Shown here: piece after piece, positions 24,061-35,199 of the stretch | Position numbering within the stretch: position 1 is the stretch's first letter | Layout: each line of letters starts with the position of its first letter | Assembly: GCA_025024175.1 (NCBI GenBank) | Contig: QCXZ01000042.1 | Location: 12,479,501-12,543,500 of the forward strand | Reading direction: 5' to 3' | DNA from: Rhyzopertha dominica | Lineage: Eukaryota; Arthropoda; Insecta; Coleoptera; Bostrichidae | Length of the DNA: 64,000 nucleotides | Position numbers and translations under genes: made by a program | Notes under the pieces: generated by a model | Told to the model about the DNA's origin: nothing | Databases searched by the model: none | The model's input: only the letters and a program-made list of their open reading frames with translations

Positions 24061-25169
24061 GTTTACGCGGGATATCCGAATTATTCATAAAATTTGATGC
24101 TAATGTATTCAATATTGCGATTGCTTAGTAAACATCGCAGAGCGTCGGGTTTCAATGTCTGAACCGAATTTTCAGATACATCTCGAACTTGTTAACTTCC
24201 TTTGTTCTTCGCTTCCGCGTACGGTGTCACATGTGGATTTTATGATCTGAATATTGCCACTGCGAACATCCAAATAAAAAATTTCTCAACTAAAACGAGC
24301 AGTAGCTATAACGGCAGTAAAAAATGATGGCATCGGCCCGATCTTGGAAGTTTAAATATGTTCCGCGTGAAATAATGTTTCGCACGATGGGCCTGGAAAC
24401 ACACCAGACAATAAAAATCGTATTAAATCAGAATTGTGAATGTTATGGGTCGGAATTGCCCCTGGCTGTTTCAGATTCGGCTGGTGTAGGCGGAAAACGG
24501 TATTGTTGCTTCCGGTGTTCCTTTTGAAGTATATACTAATTATCACGGCAAATTATAATAATATAATTATAATATATAAACAAATTTGAGCAATTATCCC
24601 GTAAAATGATCAGCTGAATTGGAATTTCGAGGTCGCCATCAAATCCGAAATTGCAAAATTGCCTAAAAGGCAGTTTTTTTTCAGAATTTTTGTAAATTAC
24701 GATTTGTGCAATTTTTATAACGTTTTAATTGTTTTCTCGATAACGATAAGACCTAAAGAACTGATTTAAAGAGTATATATACTTTGAAAGGTGTAGATAA
24801 TGATAGTCTATCAGAAACATTTCAATATTTAAAACCAACGTACGCATGGGCAACATATTTAGCTAGGAAATTTATCATAATTCGCCGATGCATCAGCGAG
24901 ATAAATGGAAATGGTGGTTCAGATTTATTTTTAATGAAAAAATAAACACAAAATATTTTAAGATAAAAAGGTTGCGGCGAGTTGTGTTATACTTTTAAAC
25001 TTTTCAATATTTTAGATGAGTAAATTTGTGAAAATGAAACGATCTCGTACGTTACCTATTTTGTTTGTTGTTGCAGTTTGTGTAGCGGCTTAAGCAAGAT
25101 ATTATTGTGTTGCAAATATTTATGAATTGTTGTGCGTCATATGTCAATATGGAAACTCCTCAAGGGGTA
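24061..25169. other. Non-coding AT-rich stretch
   Basis: Nothing recognised on either strand. Confidence 0.4.
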
Positions 25170-25640
25170 ACAGAAGAGCGGTACGAATCACTTCTATATG
25201 TGTCATCCCGAAAATAGATAAATATTATAGGGCTGTAAGAAAAGCACTGGAAGATAAAGTTGTGTTTTATTAAAAAAATCCGCTATGGCACTCTCAGTGC
25301 AGATCATACACGGCAGGTTTGTATAATGTCGGTGTGCAAGCAGCAGAAGTTCCAACACAAAAAATTATTCGTTCCAAAAGTCAGGCACCACAATTTTGTT
25401 TTAGTTGTGATAAGTCACGTGTTTCAAAAGACAATCATAAACTTTTAATCATTGCTACTTTTGAAAGGCAGAAATACCTCAATGATACCGACATGTTATA
25501 TAAAATTCAAGGGTTTGGTGACAGCTGTATCGACATGAAAGTAAGATTTTGAATACGACGAATTATGCATGGAACCTTATTTACTGAAACCTGTCATTAC
25601 TATCGTTCGTTGTTCTACAAAAACAAAACCCACAGTTTAG
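25170..25640 (+). pseudogene. Relic of an uncharacterised cysteine-motif protein, possibly transposon-borne
   Basis: The frame 25319-25552 reads VPTQKIIRSKSQAPQFCFSC, then DKSRVSKDNHKLLIIATFER, LNDTDMLYKIQGFGDSCIDM and a stop. One frame over, DFEYDELCMEPYLLK continues. The pattern C-x2-C-x-K, a later KIQGFGDSCIDM, then an expected Y-H-x2-C degraded to Y-D-E-L-C recalls a zinc-binding-like domain in uncharacterised insect proteins often linked to transposons. That recall is from memory and not confirmed here. No catalytic domain follows. It is broken by a frameshift and so treated as a relic. Confidence 0.35.
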
Positions 25641-28600
25641 CCTCATTTTCTCAAAAAAAAAGAAAGACATTGTCAAGAACATTTACCATCACTTTGGCGA
25701 AAGCATAGTTGTTTCGAGGACTGTACAAAAGTCGAGTTATGTATATGTTCGGCTACAAAAATTATAAAATTACTAGAATAATCGGGCAGACCCGTCGTTA
25801 TCTACACATTTCAATGTATATTTAGCAAAAAAAAATCCTACCGTTACTGACAAAACGATTGAAATGTTTTAAAACTGTCTAAATCGTAATATCCAAAAAT
25901 TATGGAAAATTGAATTTTTCAGCATTTTTGTATGTATATCTTTGAGTTGTATAAGGGGTGTTGATGTGAAATAGCTTGCGTTTCGACTATTAACACTGAC
26001 ATAGATGGCAAAATATGTGTAGCTTTTATTACACATATTAATCTATTTCATAAGCTATTGCATTAGTATACGCGGAAGAACTTCGTGTTTTTAACAATCA
26101 TTCACGCTAAAATTAATTATTTTAAAGATTTTCCTCTAAACAAAATCTGAACAATAAAAATTGCTATAATTCACTCATTGTCATCCCCCCAACTTCTTGA
26201 AATGCTGGAGCGGCGCCCAGCTCGTCAGAAAATAGAGAAGAGCACGCAAAAACAGCCCTAAATAATCGGGGGTCGCATGTGAACGCAGTTTCCGTGTGAG
26301 TAACGCGCCTGTTGACGATTCGGAAATTTTAAGCTCCATAACTGCGTGAACTTATTCATAAATCAGTCGCGGAACGCTTGTGGGAAATCTAAAGCGCCGT
26401 CATCTGGCGCAACGCGCGAACAGGGCCCATTAAATAATAAATGGGACGGCCGCCGTTAAATTTCGCGTTGATCTGGCGACACCGGAAGTTTTTCTCGCGC
26501 ATAAATTCCCCGGCCGAACACCGCGAATGCTTATTGGGACGACGAGGTTTTTCCATTTGCCCGGCAGGGCGTTACGCGGACGGCTTCATTAAAATTGTGC
26601 GTTATTTTTGGAAGCGATATTACGTGCGGTTATTGCAAACATATTAATGTTGGGGCGTTTCCAGGAGGTCACAATATCAATTACGTAAAAAAAAAATAAG
26701 GGCAAAGGGTCCAGCAGTAAAATATAGAAGCTAGCAGTCGTACCATTTAGACAACATCATAAAGTAAATACACATTCTATGCAAATTAAAACGCAATTTT
26801 TTAAAAGAAAATGGTGAAAAATATTTTACTCAAAATAATGGTCATTTCTAGCAACAATATAATGTAATATAATAGGTATACTTATTTGATACAGAATAAT
26901 GTATGTAAGAAAGCGCGATATAAATTCATACAGGTTATAGAAAGCATGTTCAACTATACTATACACTATACCTATATGGAGTGGACATGAACTGAATGCT
27001 AACCATACCAAAATCTCCTTCTAAAACTTGGCATGACGTTTGTAGTCAGTTCATTGGGCACTTCATTATCCTCATTAAATAGTAGGTGTTGTTTCCCGCT
27101 GCATCACTGTGTCGTCTAGTCTCTAGTGTGAAGTAAGACTCATCGTTAGAAGGTTTCAAATGAGCTTAATGCAATTTTTGCAGTTTACTTCTTTGCTCTT
27201 CTAACTGCTTTTGGCTATATTTGGATGCAGTTTCTGATTTTTAAGAGTCACTTTTTTGCGTCAAGAGTATTTTTCATATACGGATGTGATGTTTTAAATT
27301 TTCGACCTAATTTTCTTAATGGCTTCTTGTCCTTGCCGCAGCTCCTGACTCCAGCTTCTGTTTTCTAATTTCAGTCATTAATTAAAGGTATACGACAATT
27401 GACAATACTTTACCATTATGCTAAATACTAAGAACAAAAGCCATTAAAGAACTGGTCTTATTGACCTGACCTGACTTGACCTGACCTGACCTGATTATTT
27501 TCATATGTAGCTTGATGGATAGAATTATTAATATGTATTTGCGAAATTATTAGTTCGTTATTCAAAGACGTTGAGAATCCAGTTTCGTCAAAAAAGGTGC
27601 AATATTGTGGTACATGGTACACTAAAGCTCTTGAGTAGTTTATTGGATGAAAACATTTATATAAAACGATTTTTCCCCTTAAGTTTTTCCTAATACAGCG
27701 TTTGTTCTATGCAAGATGTAAACAAGTAACCTGGTTAATAACATATTCACTCTTCTATTAGAGAAACTTTCATTTTATAATAAGCTAGGTAAAGTCATCT
27801 CCTTAAGGAAAACAAAAGACTGTGAACGATTTGTTTAACTAAGTAAGAAATTTTGAATTAACTCAAATATGTAACGTTACCTCTTTCTTAAGAATCACAT
27901 CCCAAATAAGACAAAAGTCATACTATACCTAGGGCATATACTTGGATTAATGACAAACAAGTTACCAGTATTCAAAGTTATTAAAGACAGTGAATACTGT
28001 GTGAATTGGCAATCTATAGTTAACCATGGAAAGAACGAATTTTGTATTAAAGTAACAGAACATCAATTGGCATGTTTTGCAGAGGAATCAAGGACGAGAC
28101 AGGAACAAATCCGCTAGCAGAATACATTGCAGAGACAAATAGTCCCTATAGAACAGCATCAGACCGTTATTGTCGGGCTATCTGCTATAGACAGTTGGCC
28201 AGCTATAATACAGTAGCACCTGACTGTATTGCCCGAGGAGTACACATAAATACAGNGTGAATCTGAGGCTCGTGGTGAACACCATTAGTTTACCGGTTGT
28301 TAATTTTAGCAAACTATTACANCTGGTAGTCTGTGATTAATTCTACATTACCATATAATGTTATCCACTCATTTCGGTTGGTGGAAACATTGAGTCAATA
28401 CAAAGCATNAATGAATATTATCAGACCTGAAATCATTATTTATTAATATGCACAGAGACTTAGTTTGAACTCGCAAGTGAAACATTATTGTTCAAACAAT
28501 AATTAATGAAACAAATTACTGCTTTATTTTCTGACAATTGCTTTGTGTATGTTAACGTCATTCTTCAGAGTATACAGCGTGAAATGCATGAACTTGCAAG

Positions 28601-29515
28601 TTCAAAAATAATTTTTTTGTTACAATCCACAATCAACGTAGCAGTGGATTGATATTTTTATTTTGTTTTGCAAATGGGCAGTGCCAACCTAGAAGCGCAC
28701 AGAATTGATAAACAATCAAACAAGTCCTTAAAACTGAGATGCTTCTTAGTTGAGGCCATTGTTAAATCGGTTTAAAATGTTTATCCACCAACCAATAAAA
28801 TGTATAATCTTGACTTGAAATATTATCAAATGTCAGCTCTAATTCTTTCCAAAGTTTTGATTGGCATCTTTTGACAACCTTATTGCATATATTTGTGAAC
28901 ATGAGCAGATTAGGAGCATTACAGTAGCGAAGCCAGAATCATATTTCTACGTGTACCGGTTTGTATCTTCCTCACTGCAAAATTTGTAAGCTGTAGGATT
29001 CCAGGTGAAGGAAAAATTATTCCGCGTGACATCGATGCAGTTTCTCCCGAAATCGAATTGTCCAAGCTGACGCTTGTATAAATCCCCCCCAAAGATCGTA
29101 ATTCCTCCGTCATTTCGCAAAAATGAAGCCCGAAGCGCAGCCAATAGCAACGATAGGCACTCGTTGAATACAAATTAACTTAGAAAGCGACAATGCGAAA
29201 TACCACGGGGCATTTGGCAAGTTATTACTGCGGCCGGGGATATTTAGAAATTTCAATTCGCCCGCTATGCGGCCGTCGCACGTTCTACGTTGTGTGCATA
29301 TGAATTTTTCTTATTGTAAATTTTACGACACAAAGGGAGCTCCCGCCTTATTACATATATTTCCTCGGGTCTCGATGCGCCGTAAAATTGGGCGCAAAAG
29401 TGTTTCACGTTGGGGGTGGTTTTTTATTTTCTTTACATTTCTTCACATCAGTGAAGGGTTTATTATTAATTTTTTTTTCTGATAATGAAGAGCAATCGGG
29501 ACAAAATTAAGAATT
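25641..29515. other. Non-coding stretch with GC-rich islands at about 26190-26620 and 29010-29420
   Basis: Both islands are CpG-rich, with open frames on several strands and no domain similarity. The frame ending at the N near 28256 has no recognisable content. TATACAGCGTG near 28571 resembles a mariner end word but has no partner. Confidence 0.4.
27461..27495. repeat. (TGACC)n microsatellite
   Basis: About six to seven tandem TGACC/TGACT units (TGACCTGACCTGACTTGACC...). Confidence 0.85.
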
Positions 29516-29519
29516 TTAA

Positions 29520-29850
29520 ATTGCCATATTTTGGCATAAAAAGTGTGTTGATGATGTCATCTGTTTTTGAACTATAACGCCATCATCACTTTTATGGAAA
29601 CTTGAACCTTTTTCCCCTTTTCGTACGTTCTTTAATTCTGTATTGAACACTTCCTGAAAATATGTATTGTATAAGTCATTGCAGTCAATATAATGTGATA
29701 TACACATGCTTATCGCATACAATGACAATTTATTTGATGGAAAAATATTTTCTGTTCTCATTTGGACTCGAAACTGGACCTACAGACTAGCCCCAGGTAT
29801 GATATTAATTGCGCTATGAGGGCTCCGAAGAATGTAGGTGAGAGCATACA
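29520..29850 (-). repeat. tRNA-derived SINE, reverse orientation
   Basis: On the minus strand, CCTCATAGCGCAATT (A-box side, about 29805-29825), CCTGGGGCTA and GTTTCGAGTCC (B-box, 29764-29774) are followed by GAACAGAAAATATTTTTCC. These landmarks match the SINE at 11173 in the same order. The tail toward 29520 is less certain. Confidence 0.65.
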
Positions 29851-31349
29851 TTATGTATTACTTTTTTGTCATAAAGAANAGTTAAGAATTTCACACAGAT
29901 CTTAAAACATTCGGTTAATTAAGACATTGGTGGGTTTAATCTGAAAGAAAATGCAGCAAAAGAGTTAAAAGCTTATGGAGCTGGACCCATAAAAGATTTA
30001 CCACCACCATATAGTGTGGTTAGTCATCACAACTGTCGATATTGGTCCTGAGAAAATTCTTATTTGTTTGTTGGGAGAAGCGGACAGCATTTTCATTTGG
30101 AAAAAGACCTAATTTTGTCACTAAGATTTTTTTAAGCTTTGGGTATTATCAGCATTGGCAGTTATCTTTCTAATGGCAGTGCGTCAATACCTTAATAAGT
30201 TACTTCCTAATCGTGGGATTGGAATTCGAAGAAATGTTCAGTGTTTAGGTACCTTAATTGCCTAGATTTTCTTTGCCACGTGTGGGGCATTATACTCGCC
30301 GGGTGGCAATTTGAACAATATTTCCTTGAACGCTAAATTTAATGTTGTTTTTCGCCTTTTCCTGTAGATTTCGTCTCGTAAACTTTCACGCATTTACATA
30401 ATGTAATCACTTTCCAAAGGGAGTTTTGGATGCTTAATAGCATAAAAAATCGCTCCAATTACTCTTTGTACATGTCATTTTCCTTTGCTTCTTGGGTGTT
30501 CTAAAAGAAACTAGCCCTCCTGTGCTTTTTTTATATTTTGTCTTTTACTATCATCCTTCTACTTCTCTTACCTCCTATAAAGAAATAAGCAATACAAACA
30601 TTCTGCTACTGCATTTTAAGTGCAGATTACTCCTCTCAAAAACCTTTTTCCTATACCTACATAAAAATTTCAACAGCATTCCATTCTTCTTTTCCAGCTC
30701 AGTTCTTCCCGATTAAAAACCCACCCCTCGGGGCATTCGATTCAGTTACGGGAATTAACGGACACACTTAACAGATTACTTTGGCAGATCTTTATTTTAT
30801 CACGGAGCACATCGAGTGAAAAGAGTAACAGAAGCTCGCCTTTGGCAAAAAGGGCATTAAAGGGACCGGTATAATTACAAGCCGGGCACGGCGTTTTTCT
30901 AGCTTAATGTAATTAACGAAATGCTTGTTCTACGACGTTGCCATCGGAAGATTCCGTGTGAAATTTCTTTTTCCATTATGGCAGGAGATGGAGTTACATA
31001 ACATTAACCCATGGACTTCGGATCGCGTTCTGATGCGCTGTTTTTTCTTCTGCATATTTATATGCGAACTACTCTGAAAGTTACAGTGTCGACATGATTA
31101 CTTCCACAAAGCTAATGGGAATGTCGGGGAGAAAATGGAATGGAAAGTTGTGGAAATAATTCGGAAACTTTCGAAATGGCCTTTGCGGTTAGTTCTGCAA
31201 ACATTTACAGATCCAGGTCACGGGGAGCGTGGAAACTCCGAATGGCACTTGTTCCTTTTTTATTCCGTTTAAGGGGATGTAATTTGGTGATTAATTTTCA
31301 ATATCTGTATTTAGAAATAGAATTTTACTGTTTTTTAAGGTACTAAGTA
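29851..31349. other. Non-coding stretch with GC-rich sequence at about 30720-31260
   Basis: No coding similarity. One N at 29879. Confidence 0.4.
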
Positions 31350-32275
31350 GGACTGGGTTGTAGCATTAGACAGATATCGATATTCGATACCAGTGCAGTA
31401 TCGACAATACTCCAATGCATCGAAGTATCAAGTATCGAGGTATCGAAAGTACCTTAAACATCGAAGCATCAAAATTATCGAAAATATCGCAGTATTGAAA
31501 GTATCGAACGTATCAAAGTTGTTTCACTATATATAGGTGCTATAAATTAATGGTTAAATTATTGAAATAGGTATAATTTTGAATATGCTGGGGTGCATTT
31601 ACAATATATCAAATGTTAAATCCGGTTATAACCTATGAAATTGGAAATAGGAGCCACGAATTTTTCCGTTTACCACTTTAGATACTTATCATGCTTTAAA
31701 TTAATTTGATATTTTGATACTTTCAAATAGTTTTGGTACCGCTAATACACCAAATACTGCAATAATTTCGATTCTTAATATACTTTCAATTATTTAGATG
31801 TCTCGATACCTTCAATATCTTTGATGGTGTCAGTATTTTGGACGCTTCTATTTTTTTCCATACGTACTTTTCCAACTTTGTATTGTTTCAACTTTCAATA
31901 CTTTCGTCACTGTCAACTGATACTTTGGATTCTGCCATATCTATGAAGCTTCTCATACTTTAAATTATTGCTATACTCGATATTTTCAACACATTTGATA
32001 CTTTCGGCAATCCAGAGATACTTTTGAATACGTTCGATAAAATATCGAATTTTTGATACTTTCGATACTTGAATACCACGAAGAGGTGGTGTCAATCCTT
32101 CATACCGGCAAAAGTAACGATACTTTTAATACTCTGTCCACCCCATATCAATGCTTCGATATTTTCAATACATTTGCTACTTTCGGTACTTCAGATGCTT
32201 TTGAATACCTTCGATACTTTTGAATATTTTCGATACTTTCGAATGCATTTGAAACTTTGAACACTTTCTTTAGAA
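31350..32275. repeat. Degenerate TATCGA/GATACTTTC array with internal inversion
   Basis: From about 31370 to 31520 the units read TATCGAAAGTATCGAAG in the plus sense. From about 31680 to 32270 they read GATACTTTCGATACTTT, the reverse complement. The unit is roughly 9-10 bp and strongly diverged. The head TAGGACTGGGTTG and a distal AGAACCCTCCCTATA could be weak hAT-like ends, but this is uncertain. Confidence 0.75.
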
Positions 32276-32279
32276 CCCT

Positions 32280-32559
32280 CCCTATAATCATTTTGAAACA
32301 TCAAGTCCGCACTCTTGGGCAATTCTTTTTCAACTTTTTGAAGTGTTACTCGCTGTATCTTGCAGCTCTAGGCGAAATTTTTTTCTTAGGGTCACCTTTC
32401 TTGTTTGTGCCGTACTGTTCAAAGTTTCGCGAATAATTGGCGACAACTTTACGAGACCGGTTAATTCTTTGAGCAATTTTTTGGCGACTAAAGCCTTCAT
32501 CCCAAAAAAGCTAAGGTATTACCTTTTTCCATGTTACTCAGATACCTTCCGCGAGGCAT
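32280..32559 (-). pseudogene. Tc1-type transposase relic: N-terminal DNA-binding region
   Basis: The start at 32559 gives MPRGRYLSNMEKG, typical of Tc1-family openings. After a frameshift comes DEGFSRQKIAQRINRSRKVV, a helix-turn-helix of the paired-like type, then NYSRNFEQYGTNKKGDPKKK. A second break is followed by RIAQECGLDVSK. No catalytic DDE domain follows, because the TATCGA array begins at once. It is a truncated copy unrelated in detail to the Tc1 at 52.2 kb, which opens MSRGKATNRAIRE. Confidence 0.7.
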
Positions 32560-32699
32560 CTTTAACACAATTGTTACAGCACAGTGACAGTTAACAAATT
32601 AAAACAAAATATAAACATACGAGGGTGAATGCTTTCAGCGTCCATAATATAAGACGATATTTTCTCGGAAAGATCGCTGCCTCTTGAAAACACTGACAA
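32560..32699. other. Short spacer
   Basis: Nothing recognised. Confidence 0.4.
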
Positions 32700-32763
32700 A
32701 AGTTATTAGTCTGACGTTTCGATTACACATGTAAACTTTGTTAAAGACGAAGAACCTCAAAAT
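32700..32763 (-). repeat. PLE terminal module with hammerhead-like core, partial copy, minus orientation
   Basis: 32735-32763 is the reverse complement of 33697-33725 with two mismatches. On the minus strand the module continues into a TTACA/TGTAA stem and then CGAAACGTC (32713-32721), the classical GAAA box and cleavage-side sequence of a hammerhead. The CUGANGA box is degraded to TTAACAA. Confidence 0.5.
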
Positions 32764-32764
32764 A

Positions 32765-33545
32765 AACACTGGACAATTAGGACACAAGGCTTACAGAAAA
32801 CCAACACACACAGACAGATATTTGCATACCNCATCTCACCACCCCCCTCTCAAAGTCTTATAAGGACGTTATTTGTTAGAGCACAAAGGATCTCAGAAAA
32901 AAAGCTCTTTACAATAAAGANACAAGAATATTTGGTCAGTTTTTAATAAAAGTGCTCATCCAAATCAAGTAAATTCTCANCCNGGACAAAGTACATTCAA
33001 GTTGTATTTGCCTTATGTACAAGGCCTTTATTTGTTAGAGCACAAAGGATCTCAGAAAAAAAGCTCTTTACAATAAAGAAACAAGAATATTTGGTCAGTT
33101 TTTAATAAAAGTGCTCATCCAAATCAAGTAAATTCTCAGCCAGGACAAAGTAAATTCAAGTTGTATTTGCCTTATGTACAAGGCCTTTTGGAAAAATTAA
33201 AGAGGATGCTTAGAAAACACGATATTTTAGTTGTTGATAGTACATACAATAATTTAGAAAAAAATTTAAGTTCTATTAAAGGTAAAGTACATTTAGAGAG
33301 TGAAGTTGTTTATAAAATTACTTGTTTTTGCGGCAAGTGTTACATAGGTCAAACTAAAAGAAAAGTAGGTACGCGTTTGAAAGAACACATACGTGCTACT
33401 AGGCTGTAACAGATAGATAAATCTTCCGTAGCTGAACACTCATATTTGACTAAACACATGATTGACTTTGATAAAACAAAAATCTTACATCGAGAAAAAT
33501 ATTATCACAAATATTTGGAAGGCTATTTTGTAGTTAACTTTTATC
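32765..33545 (+). pseudogene. Penelope-like element: RT end and GIY-YIG endonuclease
   Basis: AYRKPTHTDRYLH and SLIRTLFVRAQRISEKKALY mark the end of the RT. After a 159-bp duplication, LPYVQGLLEKLKRMLRKHDI leads into the GIY-YIG domain VVYKITCFCGKCYIGQTKRK, with the arginine in TRLKEH. A TAA interrupts at about 33407; the same frame then continues as QIDKSSVAEHSYLTKHMIDF and TKILHREKYYHKYLE, supplying the expected histidine and glutamate. The nuclease half is therefore intact except for one nonsense codon. The N-terminal RT is missing. It is flanked by inverted terminal modules at 32700-32763, 33600-33750 and 34380-34560. Confidence 0.85.
32869..33186. repeat. Near-perfect 159-bp tandem duplication inside the PLE
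   Basis: 32869-33027 and 33028-33186 are the same sequence apart from a few Ns in copy 1 and a difference or two next to them. Copy 1 is full of ambiguous bases, so an assembly artefact is possible. Confidence 0.85.
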
Positions 33546-33599
33546 AAGTACTTCGTGTATATTTAGTAGGTAAGTAGTTCCTTTTTCGTCGTTAGATTC

Positions 33600-33750
33600 T
33601 TTCTTACCAGGCTGGCACGTTGTTTCTATGACGTCTCGAATCCTTGGTGATTTGTTTATTTACTTTCATAATTTTGTTTGAACTTGTGTCAGGAAAATTT
33701 TGAGGTTCTTCATCTTTGACAAAGATTATAGGTATAATTACCCACCACTA
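33600..33750 (+). repeat. PLE terminal module, plus orientation
   Basis: Contains GGCACGTTGTTTCTATGACG, CAAATTATG-type AT sequence and TTTTGAGGTTCTTCATC, then TTGACAA with an ATTATA-GG-TATAAT stem. It matches 34380-34560 in inverted orientation over most of its length. Confidence 0.7.
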
Positions 33751-34379
33751 ATACCGATGTCAAGATTGTTTTTTTGTTTTCTTATTCCACCATGTTTATT
33801 CACACAAAATCAGGCCCGGAAAGAGACTGTTTCGGTGTCATTATAACGACCAGGGCCCATCGACAGCAGCTCCGCCCCGGGGCACAAACAGCGTTCCAAA
33901 TTGATTTTGGTAGTTGGCTTTTTTGCGTGCCATTAACTTGAAACATACGAAGCTAAATTGGATTTGTGCCTTCAAGTTTCCGGAAACGCTGGCACAGAGC
34001 GCGACCTCGCGCCTAATAATAAGCGAGGATGTCCAAATCTCCATTTCCTGCTCGTAGACGGCAGGGAGGACTGGAATGGTAATACGGGGATGCTTCTCGT
34101 CCTAGTTTCGAGAAAGAGGCGTCGCTGCCAAATATAATTACATGGGGAGCATGTGGGACGGAATTCGACACACGTAGGTGGTTATAATGATGTTCGTATA
34201 TGTAACAATCGTACCTAACTTCGGGGGATTGTTTTGTATTTGTCCAGAAGGTGGAGCTGATGAGGTAATGATGATCCAGGAGTTTAGTTTAACATACAAC
34301 TCAAGTCATTTCTTGTTGTATAACTGCTTAGTTTAATCGAATACTAGGGAGTGTCTACTTTTGTTTGTCTGCCTTTGAG
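33751..34379. other. GC-rich island between inverted PLE modules
   Basis: About 33820-34170 is GC- and CpG-rich with no coding similarity. The remainder is AT-rich. Confidence 0.4.
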
Positions 34380-34560
34380 TAGATTAGGGTAGCTATTAAA
34401 CAATACTAGACTGGCGTTTAGATTTCTTGTGTAATGTTTTTCAAGGATAGAAACCCTAATAACTGTTTGATGCAAAGCTCAAACAAACTTTTAAATAAAT
34501 AAACAAATCACGAAGGATGTGAGACGTCAGAGAAACAGCGTGCCAACCTGATAAAGTCTG
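34380..34560 (-). repeat. PLE terminal module, inverted copy
   Basis: On the minus strand this reads GGCACGCTGTTTCTCTGACG, then GTGATTTGTTTATTTATTT and GGGTTTCTATCCTTG, followed by CTAAACGCCAG where the 32.7-kb copy has CGAAACGTCAG. It aligns with 33600-33750 and 32700-32763 and forms a large inverted repeat with the former. Confidence 0.65.
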
Positions 34561-34744
34561 AACTAATATAAGTAGATGGCAATGTCATTCGTCAGCAATA
34601 AACGTGATGATAAAGCCACATGGCTGCCTGAACTACTTCCTAAACCTACCAGTTTAATAATGCCTACCTTCTCGTATAAAGTGGCATTGAGTTAGTTATA
34701 AGTTATTATGATAATTCTTTCCCTGCTGTTTTAGTAAAAGCGCT
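34561..34744. other. Short spacer
   Basis: Nothing recognised. Confidence 0.4.
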
Positions 34745-35070
34745 CTGTCGGAGCTCTCCTTTCCAATTGTAGTTCTCCATACTGTTTTTCATCACATGCT
34801 TTACTCTCTATTATTAGGCTTCCCATTGAATAGGCAAGTCTTCACATTTTCTCACAAAAAAAAGTCTTGTGGGTTGAGATCAGGAGATCGTGGTGGGAAA
34901 ACAATGGGACCACCACGATCTGTCCATCGATTTGGATACTGCTCATTTAGGAAATTAGGCACTCCTCTTCCATAACGAGCCTTTCCACCATCATGCTAAA
35001 AGAGCATACTTCTTCTGATTTGAAACGAATGGCCTTAAATACCAGATGGAGATAGCTTTCCAAAAAAAAG
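34745..35070 (-). pseudogene. Mariner-type transposase relic (C-terminal catalytic part)
   Basis: Minus-strand pieces include HDGGKARYGRGVPNFLNEQY, PNRWTDRGGPIVFPPRSPDL and NPQDFF, corresponding to the second and third catalytic aspartates of this mariner-type group. A stop precedes HDGG, and the WGHLK word is lost. An N-terminal half is not seen. It lies about 130 bp from the mariner at 35200 but in a separate, older state of decay. Confidence 0.7.
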
Positions 35071-35199
35071 CCCAGAACACTTCGCTGTTCAAATTTGTGA
35101 AGAAATGTGGTCCAAGTAATTATTGAGTCATCTCTGTAACGCTTTATATTTTTTAATTCGTTGACAAAGTATGCTTTATTTGCTTTATAGTCTTTTATA

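Noticed and set aside
28571..28600. TATACAGCGTG as a mariner terminal repeat
   Set aside because: No partner end and no transposase relic nearby.
33555..33580. TAGTAG|GTAAGT as a recursive splice site
   Set aside because: It lies within PLE-derived sequence and lacks a pyrimidine tract or branch signal.
34258..34285. CTGATGAG as a hammerhead core
   Set aside because: No GAAA box downstream at the right distance.
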